Shown here piece by piece: positions 37,401 through 49,400 of a DNA stretch of 64,000 nucleotides (position 1 is its first letter; every line of letters starts with the position of its first letter). Source of the DNA: Pyrrhosoma nymphula (Eukaryota; Arthropoda; Insecta; Odonata; Coenagrionidae); NCBI GenBank assembly GCA_963573305.1, contig OY754327.1, forward strand, positions 181,606,386 to 181,670,385. Reading direction: 5' to 3'. A program made the position numbers and the translations under genes. The notes beneath the pieces are model-generated. The model was not told the DNA's origin. It worked only from the letters and a program-made list of their open reading frames with translations, and made no database searches.

Positions 37401-40400
37401 GACTTGTCAGCTTCTAAAGTGGGCCCTGAGGTGAATGTTTCAACTCCCCCTCCTATCCATTCTCCTCGTTCTCACCTTGTGTATGCTGATGGTTCATCAG
37501 AAGGTGTACGCAATGGGAATACCCATGGAGCTTCCTCCCCTGCTCCTCTCAGACCACCGGTGGTCAATGGGGAGGCCAGCTCAGGTGGTGACAGTGGTAT
37601 AGGCAGTCCCTCTCTTGGAGGTGGAGCACCAACCCCGACACCTCCACCAGAGGGAGGTGGGCCTCCTCATATTTCAGTGCGTCCAGGACCTATGCGTGAG
37701 GCAGCCATTCGAGCAAAATTAACCCCTGCTGGACCTGATGTTGAGTACATTCGCAGTATCCCAGGCCAAGGGGAAGAAGTTGAACCACTTCCTTTGGTGG
37801 CATCTGGGAGGAGGCAGGCTAGTGATTCTGGTATATGTCAAGAGGTGGCAGATCTGTCTCGGTCAGGCTTTGCAGGCCAGGCTAGGAATGCTGATATATC
37901 CCAGCTTTCTGGAGAAGGATTAGCTAATCAAACTTCTGGTAGTAATATGGCCAGAGCTAAAGGTTTAGTAGTGAAAAGGAACAAGAAAGTTGATGCCATT
38001 TTGGAAAATTTGGTGGAAAGTGGGTCAAAGAAACTGGCTGCTGGTGGGAATGAGAGGTCATCTCCTGTTTCACTGGTGACTAGTCAGCCATCTGTTGTTG
38101 TCTCTGATGCACCTTCTGCAACTTCGGTCATTGCCCCAACAGTTGTTGTGTCAGCCCCCCCAGCTCCACCTCCTGCTCCATCACCCATCCCTGCTGCCCC
38201 TGGAGAAGAATCAACACCTGTAGCTGCTTTGACTCCTGAAGGACCCTCACCAGCAGTCTCTCATCCTCCTGAGTCTCCTCCTTCACAGTCTCCTGAAAAT
38301 TCTCCGAGGAAGTCCTCACAGTCAGCTCCAAAGTCTCCATCAAGAGGGAATGGAGGTGGAGACTTGGATGATGAAGCTGTCTCTCCAACTTTTGATGACG
38401 GTCAAGGTGGAGACAAGCCTAGACGTAAGAGAAAACCTGATAATCCTCTTCGACTTAAGGCACCAGATGCAGAAGGGTCTACAGCTGCAACAGCTTCTGA
38501 TAAAATCAGTCCTCCAAGCAGCGGCATATCATCAAAAGAATCTTCTAGTTCTGAAGAAAGTGAAAAATCAAATTCTCAAGAGTCAGCCAGTGTCAAAGAT
38601 CCTAAACTAGAAAGTGTTAAGGAAAAGGTTGAAACACCATCTTCAGAATCAATTTCAGAAACTCCAAAGCATTTTGTAAATGAGATAAAAACTGAGAAGG
38701 TGGATAGTGGTGATTCATCTTCTATGTCTGGAGATTCCAGCAATCCATCTAATCCAATTCAAAATCCTGATTTTTTGGCTTCACCAAAGACTTCTGATGT
38801 AGAGCCCAAAAGGGAGAAGACCACTCCAAAAACAAAGGCAGAGCAGAAGTATGTGTACCGACAGTATGAGGTTGTAGATTCAGTACCACCACCTAAAAAG
38901 CTTGACTTTGAGCAAGGTAGTGCTACAGGCAGTGAAAGAGTCCCTCTGTCTGATAAAGGACATGCTAGACTACCTCCACCTGCACCTTCTACAAATGCTC
39001 CTGGTGATTCAGTGAAAGAGAATGAAAGACTACCGTTGAAGGAGGAACTTCGACCGGGCTGCGTGATTTCTAACTCAGTTTCATCTTCTGCATCCACAAA
39101 GCTCGGCCCTTCAGCCAAGCCAGCATCCATTAAAGTTGAAGAGATTGTGTTTGGGTTGGATAGCAATGCTTTGGAAAGTGTTGTGAAAAAAATTGATCCT
39201 ATCTCTAGTGTAGCAAAAGTGGAAGGTGGGAGTAAATCAACTGGTCCACAGATAAAAGATATAACTCCAATTTCCCATCCTGAGAATATACCCTTACATG
39301 CTCCTGCTAAAGCATCCTCTCCAGTGAAGCCAGAGGTCAAGAATACCTTCAGTGAAGTTGAGGATCAATTAGCCATGATGTTTGCTGGTATTATTGAGCC
39401 AGAGGATGGGCAACCACCTAAGACGGTCTCAGTTTCAGAATTTCCAGAACCAAAGGCTTCCACAAATAATGAGTCAAATGATAAGAAGACCAGTGTGAAA
39501 ATGTTACCACCACCTGATGCTACCCAGGAAGTCCAGGAAGCTTTATCAACTCCCCCCTCTGCAGGCCGAAAACCTGCAAGAGGAAGACCCAAGTCTGTTA
39601 CTGCAGCATCTGCTGGAGAAACATCTTTTGGTTCTGTAGAAGGATCTCCTCGAAAAAGGAAAAGAAAGAAGTTTGCTGATGATGATGATGGGGAAGATTA
39701 TGAGGTTTCAACTCCTCGTAGGACGAAGAAAGCTAAAGTTCAAGGTTCTGCCACTGATCGTTCTCCAGCTACTGTCACTCCAGGTAGTGAAGGTGAGGGG
39801 AGTGGAGTTGGCACATCCACTACCGAGGCCACACCAAATTCTGGAGTTAAGAGGAAAAAGAAGAAGAAGAAGGTTGCATCTGAATCCAAATATGCTGCAG
39901 ACTTCCCTCGGGAAATCCCCAGAAAGCGCATCATTGTTGCGGAGGAAAAGCAGCCAAGGGGTCCATATATCCGTATGGAGGGTCTACGCGATGGACCTCG
40001 AAGGGTCACCGTTGTGAATGTGAATAGTCGTGGTGGAGGAAATGTGGGTGAGGATGAGGATGGGGGAGATAAGGCAGCCTCAAGGGCTAGGGGTAGGAGG
40101 AAATTGGGTGTGGGTGGTGCCAAGGTGGCCAAGGATGGCAGTCGTGTTGGTGCCAAGGCTGCTGCACCAAGTGGCAGTGATTCCAGCCAACCGGATCGTA
40201 CATGGGTCTGCATCTTTTGCCGTCGTAGCAGCCATGCTGATGGGTTGGGAGATCTCTTTGGACCCTATTTTATTGGGAAGGATGCTCCTGAAGAAGATGA
40301 TGATGAAAGGAATGATCGTCTGGAAGGAGAACCTGCAGAAATTGCTGGGAAGACTGGGAAAGGAAGGCGAAGCTCAGGTGTTATGGATGCCACTGGAAAT

Positions 40401-43400
40401 AAAGGCGGGAAGAAGGTGAGAGAACTCATTACATATAATATATTTTTCTAGTACTCTATATTGTTTTTTCATTACTGTGAGGATCATTGTACTAATGTAA
40501 TGGGTTAAAATCAGAGTAAATGTCTTCTCAGTACAGAGCTATTCAAGTATTAAATAAGATGTTTTAGGAGCACAGGGGATTGGACTCTTCTTATGTAGTC
40601 TTATGTAAGGGGACGTGGTCATATTTGTGAGATTGCATTTGTATCACCTTTTGAATTAATGTCTGACGAAAAATCTTATTAGCAATGCAGACAACAGGTA
40701 TTTACCCTGAAGAAAATTTTGTGAGAGCGTAAAGCCCGTTTCACACGACGCTTGATCCAGCACAAGACCTAGTATGCTAGCTGGTACTTGATATTGAGGA
40801 CGAAACCCAGTATACTAGAAACCGTACTAGAAGGTTTCACACGATCATCGACCTTGTGCTTGCTATTAAGCAGTTATTCCATATGATTCCATACTAATTT
40901 AAAAAAGTGAAGACCGCACAGCGTTTGTAACGTGAACGTGATTGGTAGATGGCCACTGGGTCCTACTGGGTCTAGTAGCAAACTAGTACCGCATCAAGTA
41001 CGAAATCCAGTAGCTCAGCGAGTATACTAGCTAGCATGCTTGCTAGCCAGTATACTGGTTCTGTTCACACGATACTAGAAAGCTAGCATACTAGCGAGTA
41101 TACTAGACCTTGTGCTGGATCAAGTGTCGTGTGAAACGGGCTTAAGGGTATTTTCAGTTTAAGTACTGCAAAAACAAACAGCAGATGCCACTGGTTAGGG
41201 GATTCTAATCATTGTTAAGTTGTAGCATAAATACTGATGTGCCACCCTGGGATTTGTAATCAATCTCTCCTGCAAAATGTAAAAAAATCCAATCTTGTAT
41301 ATTATGGGGTGAGCAAAAATTACATCCAATACTAATAGTTGGTATAGTCTCTGGATGCTTTAATTTTGCATAACTGTAGTACTAGATAACTATGGGAACC
41401 AACAAAATTTTTATGGAGTTTTCAGTTATTTTTATAAAATGCCCTTAGTGCCAAATTTGGTTTCCACTGGTAGCATGAGTTGATGTACGTACTCCTGGCT
41501 GCTGCATTGTTTCATGTCAGCTGATGGCAAACATTCCTACTGTCGCCACGCGGCTCAAAGGAAATCGGTGCATATTTAATGCTTAATATTTCTATGGGTA
41601 ACCTAAATTTAGCAAAATATCATTGATTGAAAAATTAATCTGTGCACACCAAAAATCAACGGCAACTTCCGTAAGATTTGGAAGGGTGGGTGTGTGTTGA
41701 ATATATCTTACTTTGTCATACTTTGGGGGAGGGGAGAGCTGTACAAGTGGCCATATTGGCCTTAGTTAATACTTGAATGGGCCCTGTGAGCATGAAAAAG
41801 GACATCATGTATTTTAATGTTGAAATTTATGGTTATACCTGTCCTTCATTTCTTCATGTTTCACAGAGTTATTTATCTTGCATTTTTACCTGTATTTTAT
41901 TCTACGAATTGTTTGTTATTTTCATGGAAATTTGCAAGTATATAGTGGTGTAAGTGTGTACATTCCCAGAAGAAGAGGTTACAGTGGCCAGTGGTGTGAC
42001 AATGGAAAAAGATAGTCCTGACCATCGCTCGCCAAATTGTTGTGACCTCTCACTAGAGATACGCACATTCGTCCAGACCTTTTCTGTTGCTGAAGTGTCG
42101 GCACACTACTTATGAAGGCCTTCTAGAGGATGCGCCGTGCTCAAATTGTAAAATCATTTCCGAATCCCCTATTCTTTAGCTTTAGAGAAATCACTCTGTG
42201 GGATGCAAAAGATAGGAGAAAAAGAGTTTTGGCTCTATTGAGAGCAGAAAAGCCTATTGCTTTTGGCCTTCCTATGATTAGGGGGTACACTTTCGGATGC
42301 CGAAAAACTCGCCAAACCTTCCATATGCTTTCTTTCTGTCGTCGGCTCCTTTTATCGCAGGTGGCTGTGTACTAGATCACATCTTCCCGGGAAACGCACG
42401 CTACTACCCCGAAGGGTCAGATAAGAAACCATTGTCAAATTTTAAAAAAATGCACAAAGAAAACTGCCCATGTAAGTCCACAATACAATAAAAGTGTTTG
42501 TGGAAACTATGCTGAAAAAATAACTATCTGTGTAAGTTATGCAAAAAAGTGATCTTACATCTTTCCAAATATCTGCATATGCATCTCTGTGTATGGATGA
42601 GATTATTATACACATTTTTTATTTGTAAAGGTTTTGTTAAATTAATATTTATCAAAAAAAAGGATATTTATCTAAATATCACAATTTTCAGCCAGTTGTC
42701 TTTATTTTCAAACTCTTATGAATGAGAATAGCCTATTATGAGCACTGCTGAAGAGGATCACGTGAAATAATTTTCATTATAAACAATTAATTAGTAAAAA
42801 TAATTTATATTGCTATTGATGTGTATATAAGGCCTTATTAATGTCATTTGTGGAAAAAAATGAAGTACTGGGAGAAAAAAGTATTCATTAATGCTGAAAA
42901 ACTTTATGGGTCAATTTGACCCCTGCTCGTCCTTCTAGGTAGTGCAAAACTTCCGTCCTAGTGTTAACTATTAATGAAAGTTATATAAATAAGTATCAAA
43001 TTTAATCTTGAAAATTTAAGAAAAAATAGGGTAAAATCCTGGAAATTATTTGCAACACTCGTTCTAATGCTTGAATCTATTTGTTGAATTATTTTGTTTG
43101 ATATAGGTATTTGGTTTTGTAATTATTTTCAAAGGATGTGACTTGGAAAGTCTTAATTCTCTCCTTAGTAATGGGTACATTGACTGAAAGTTTATGTAAA
43201 ATTGTCCAACATTTACAGGCAAAAAGACGCTGGTCTGTCACAACCTCAACCCCTGGCTTCTCCCTTGGGTCACTGGATGGTGTTGCCACACCAGCAAGTC
43301 CAAATGATCACTCCGAGGATGGAGGAGGAAATGGCCGTTTGGAAGTGTGGGTACATGAAGAATGTGCATTGTGGGCTGCAGGCCTTTATCAGATTGGATC

Positions 43401-46400
43401 CAGGATAGTAGGGCTCAATGAGGCTGTATGGAGTTCTGCAAAAATGGTCAGTGTTTTGCTTGTGAATGGTTATTGTTTAATGTCATTTCACCATTGTATT
43501 ACAAGTGGCTTGTTTGTTATATTAACTGCTGAAACATATACAGTTGAGCACCCTTAATCCGGCACCATCGGGACTCAAGCGATGCCGAATTAGGGATTTT
43601 GCCGGACTACGGGTGCTGTGGTAGTAACCATCGCTTCGCCCCCTTGCTACTGCTATAACTGCTTACGTTAGACATAATTACACATAAAACTATGCAGATG
43701 GCTGATAGTTTTTACTTTGAGTTGCCACTAACAAGGAGACATCGCGTGAATGATGTTAGGGATCTTAATGACGCAATTATTTTCTGAAACTAGAGAGAGA
43801 ATGCAGGAAAAGTGTCACGGCTTTCTTCCATTTGGACCCGAGTTTGAGAGAAAAACGCAACTAAAGAATTTCCCTCCGTATAAATCCTTTGAAATGCGAG
43901 TGTTAGTCAACAGAAGCCTTGGCAGAGCGGTTAGAGGCGTTGGACCAACAATCCTGTGTCGCGGGTTGGAATCCCAGTACGGTCAATTTTTTTTCTTTGG
44001 AATATTTTACAGAGTCACTGTACATTACCCATTCCCATACATTTATGGCAGTAAATACAATATTTTTTAATTTTCTACCTATTTTCTGGCAAACAAATCC
44101 CAACCCTTCCTCCACCGCTGAACCTCGCTAATGGGACACCAATACCCAACCGGGTAAGAACCGGAGCGAACGCTAGACAAAGAGGTCTTTGAGAACGCCT
44201 TGAACAAGCCATTGAAATGTAGGGTCGTTGGTCTTGGCAACCCCTAAAGAGAGAGAGGGAAACTAGTTTGGGTTAATTAGATCATAAAGATGTGTAGGGG
44301 CTGAGGGAGCAGATATGAAGAGCGGCTCAAGCGTAGAAGGATGCATTTCCAGGAGTTGCACGTGTTCCTGTGTTTCTCCCGCAGTAAAAGAATTAAGGCT
44401 CGCTTTAAAATCCAAGAAAATGTGAGAAAATATAAGTAAATGGTCTGGAGTTTGTAGAATGGATATGCCTCCGAGCAGATGCAAATGTTCTGATGACAGA
44501 AAACAAATTGGCTTGGTGCAGAAATATTCTTTACTTTATATGTTTTTACGATGAATATCATCCGAAAGTATGCAATTCCACGCCATGAATAAAAAGTTGA
44601 ATTCCTTCAATTTAAATAAACATGAGGTGGGAAAAGAAATAGTGTTATCATTGCGTGATATTTTTTGAGCTGGAATCTTATATCTTCCTCTCCCACACAA
44701 TACAGGCTTCCCTTCAATATAATATGTTGGTCTGCAAAAAGGTCATAGCAAATATTTTTTACATAACATCGGAAACAGTTACCATCTCTTTTCTACTTAT
44801 ATCATGTTCACTATTGAACAAAAAATTGAGTCACAAAAGTCATTATTTGAACTCAGTTCCTGGGAAATTTGAAGAGAATGCATCTCTGTATATTAAAAAG
44901 TAATTATCCGTTCCTTGATTACCGCCTTGAGAAAGAGCCATGATCATTCGAAGCCCATCCTATTCACAGAAATATCCTTGTATTTTCAAAATCTACACAT
45001 TTTAGGCCTCTTGGCATGTGAAAACTCTTTTCGGCCAAACAAGAATCCAGAAATTAGCTTCGAAAGTCTCCCAAGAGAGCTGATTGAAAATCCAGAAAAT
45101 AGGTAGAAAATTAAAAAATATTGTTGTTACTGCCATAAATGTATGGGAATGGGTAATGTACAGTGACTCCGTAAAATATTCAAAAGAAAAAAATTGACCG
45201 TTCTGGGATTCCAACCCGCGACACAGGATTGTTGGTCCAACACCTCTAACCGCTCGGCCATGGCTTCTGTTGACTAACCCTCGCATTTCAAAGGATTTAT
45301 ACGGAGGGAAATTCTTTAGGTGCGTTTTTCTCTCGAACTCGGGTCCAAATGGAAGAAAGGCGTGACACTTTTCCCGCATTCTCTCTCTAGTTTCAGAAAA
45401 TAATTGCGTCATTTGGATCCCTAACATCATTCACGGGATGTCGCCTTGTAAGTATAAAGCAAAACTCACGCCATGTAAGACCGGTACTGTCCATCTCCGA
45501 GACACCACACACCCATGACTCTGCAATGAGGCAAAATGTCTTCAATTTGCTGAATAAAGACCTTCGTTGCACACAATAATTAATCTAGACAATATTGTAT
45601 GCAAAAACTTCCTATGTATTTATGTTATGTCAATGCTAAGAAAGTATACTCTGTAATATGCGCAAGTGGAAGTGGACTGTAAGGGCTGTTATGAAGAGGA
45701 AATGGTGGTCAATCCATGAATAAGGTGTATTAAAAATGCAATGGAAACCTGTTAAGTTACTAGTGGCATCATCAATTTTCTTTTGTCAATAATTTTTCAT
45801 CAGTTGCCTTCCTGATTTCAAATTATTCACTTGCAGCCTATAAAATATTTTTATGTATGAAGATGATGTGTTAATGAAAATAAATTAGAAATTACCTTAT
45901 AACTATTCACTATCTCGATTATTGGCCACATGAATGAATACCAATATTATGTATAACTTAATATGAAGGATGTGCATGTTTTTTTTGCTAAAATCTTTAT
46001 GAAATGGTTCATTTTGCCTATATGCTTCATAACAGTTTTAAAGTTTGCATTTGTGTGTGACTTGTTTTTAATGAAAATAGCTGGGATTTTCATGGCATTC
46101 AGTTAGCTTGTAGTTATCCATTTAAAATAGATCAAGTTTAACCATATCAACTCTGTAGATGTGCGGCAAGTGTGGTGTTGCTGGGGCCAATATTGGATGT
46201 GTTCGCAGAGGATGTGCCCAGCACTTGCATTATCCATGTGCCAGGGACCATGGGTGGCAGTTGGATGAGGATGAGTTTCTGGCATCATGCCCTCCCCATA
46301 TGGTAAGAAGATAGCCATCTGTGTTTTTAATTTTTATATTTTAGTGCTTTATTTCTAATTGGCCACTTACCATTGACGAGTGAAGGGAAGATAATAGTGC

Positions 46401-49400
46401 CATCATGCTAAAAATGTCATATACTCACTATTAAAATTCACCTAGCACTCAAAATTGTTAAGCCATTTTTAAAACAATTTGTACTCTGCTGCTGGAAGAC
46501 ATAAATTTGATATTTAAAATGAAGTAATGATTACCATATTTATTGGTGGATAATGCGAACCTTTATTTTTAGAAGGGTGTTGGAGTTAAAAATAATTAAA
46601 TTTAAAATAAAAGACTTGGTAGCTCTGAAACTTATTGGTAATTCAATGCACATTCGTATTTATTATTAATTATAGCCCTTTTTGGACAAATAATATGAAA
46701 GAGAACAATGCATCAATTTTAATCGGAATCACTGCTACTTTGGAAAACAAGAAAATTTGTCTTTACAACTATCTTCTAAATCATTCTTAGCTCTTCTTTC
46801 GCTATCTTCATGAATCACTTAGTCAAATCAAAATGAGATTCAAAGTACAGCTTATGCCACATTCCTTCAAATATTTTATGACAATTTTTCACTGCATCCC
46901 ATGAATATTTTTACTAATACATTCCTGAAATGCTATGTCATCATACACATCTGCACAACTTTAATTTTTCATGCAGAAAGGCTTTGAAGGGTTTACTAGT
47001 AGAAACATCTGATGGTGGTATTTGTTATGCAAGTCGTCCTAGAATGACTGCTACTTCAGTTTTACACTTTTGCTCTTTACTGTTTTTCTGTAAGATAAGG
47101 CATAAATGCATCTTATGTAAGAATGGCTTCCACCTGAATGCTTCCCTCACATTTTTAATCCAAAGCTTTATTCCATGCTCTTCCATCACACATTCACAGG
47201 GTGGCGATCGTCAGGGAAAACTGGGAAAACCTGGAATTGTCAGGGAATTTTGAATTTCTGGAAAAGTCAGGGAATTTTCGTAACAGTCAGGGAGAAACAT
47301 GGGTAGGAAATTCGCATTATTTTTCTACCATTAAGTTTATCGGCCAGTCTTTCCCACCCTTTATTTCTCCAAAACATTTCACCAACTAAAACTTATGTCC
47401 ATCGCTGACGTGCATGGAATAAGTCCCATCAATTCGTGGCACATTCAGTTGTGAATCTTAGTTATTTAGTAGTGAATCAGACGTACAATATATCCATTTT
47501 GCATATCCTTATTGCGATATTTGCCTAGTAATGTTAAAATTCATGATCGCAATGTGTTACACTAATCACAAGGAATCCGAGGCTATGCTGTTCAGAAAAT
47601 TTTACCTCGCATTTTTTTTTACCTTCCAGACTTAGTTTGAGCAGCTGGAGCATACTAGCTCGTAGTAAATACATGCTTGCAGTTCTAAAAATACGAGACG
47701 ATAATTATTAAAATGGTTATACAAGTACGATGTCACGTGTAAACAAAATCTTACGCAAGATCATCTTCGATTCCCATATCCCCCTTCGTGAAACAGTAAG
47801 AAGAGCCCTCCTCCCCTCCCCACCTTTCACGCTCGACGTAATTGGTGAATAGCCCCCTTAGCTCCCTCTCGAAGCAATTTTGTCAGGTCAAAAACCACCT
47901 CAGACATGATATTCCTGAATATGATGCTGCCGTTGCCAATTGCCTCCTGTCTTCGCCCGCAGTGGCGCGCTTACGTTTTGTTTGTTTATCCAAATAGTTT
48001 TACATCGCAATTGATAGCAATACTCTTGCAATCAAGGGGTTATAACCACGTTAATCCAATTGTTATTCGCTTCTGAATGTCACTCGCGCTATCCGATTTT
48101 GATCCAGTCCAAAAACTTGGCTTTGGTTTGTATTTTTCGTGCACCCTAGTGATACCTTTGCCTGAGTCCGACAGTAAATTGGCCATTAACTTTCCCTTCG
48201 TTGCCTTTTCAGTAATTCTCAGCTTCCCAGAACTACCAAGACACCACTATAATTTGGAAGAGAGTAGTACTTATGAAGATTTAATATATTTTTTCATTAG
48301 GATGTACGTGTAGATTTTAATTCATTGATTTCAGCTTTAAACATTTTCTGAGTTTTGTCTAAAATTTAATTCAGCAGAAATAAAATATTCTGATAATAGG
48401 TGACCTGTTGGCGATCGGTGAGGGAAATTGTGAAATCCATCAGGGAATAGTCAGGGAAAAGTCAGGGAATTTAAAAATTTGATATCAGTAGCCACCCTGA
48501 TTCAGGATGAACATGAAGATGTATGCCACTTAGCATTTTCCGCTTTGCTCACAGTTTTATTTGAAGAGCGTCTAAACTATGGGGTACTATATATATATAT
48601 ATATATATTACGGAAATAACCTTTTTCAAAGTTTTGTATCCCCCCCTCCTCCCTGTTCCTCTCCCCCACCACTAATACAAATTGGGTCAAACTAATGCTC
48701 ATTTTAACCACAGTTTAGTTGTTTCATCTGAAAGTGTACATATTGTTCACAGCAAGAGAACCAATATTTTGCAAGTTACATGTCATGACAATAGGCCTGC
48801 ACTATTCCCATATTTACCATGAATTTACATAAAATTTGTATTATATTTTACACGTCCTTCACATGTTAATATTATATTTTCAAACTAATGAATATTTGAC
48901 TGCCTTAACTTCAAAAAATGCGAATGAACAGGCAAAATACTGAAACACCTTGCTTATTTATTACCTCTTGAATTTGTTCTCTTTCATTTTACTTGCAGCC
49001 AATTTTTTTATTTAACCAACTACTTCCAATCATGTTTTTACTGTAATCATAAATGCATTTGAGAAGGTTTTCTCAGCGATACCTTAGTTTCAAAATACCA
49101 TGGATTACCTCAGTCAGTGATAGTGAAGTAAATTGATTTTAACATTGATGGTAATAATATGTCTGTGTGTGACCATGTCTTCTAAGGTTTCTTACATTAA
49201 TTTTCACTGTTTGACTTAATCAAAATTGACCATTGTAGTAGAAAAATATGAACTAAAATAGAAAAGTTAATCATGGAATGGCATGACAAATATTTCAACA
49301 TGTTCAGTAAGCACTTTTGTTGTATTCTAAGGAAGAGTAGAGTAAATTTATTTATTTATTTATTTTATTTGCCAGAATTTCTAGGAAAATGAATTATCAT

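Noticed and set aside
38759..39340. 193-codon minus-strand frame opposite the large exon
   Set aside because: It is the antisense of the RAI1/TCF20-like coding exon. The sense strand has the long frame, the domain motifs and the splice sites.
43912..43982. tRNA gene (Ser/Leu-like)
   Set aside because: A- and B-box-like motifs are present, but the acceptor stem does not pair, the anticodon stem is poor, and the whole sits inside a 359-bp repeat with an inverted copy at 45092-45449. Treated as tRNA-derived.
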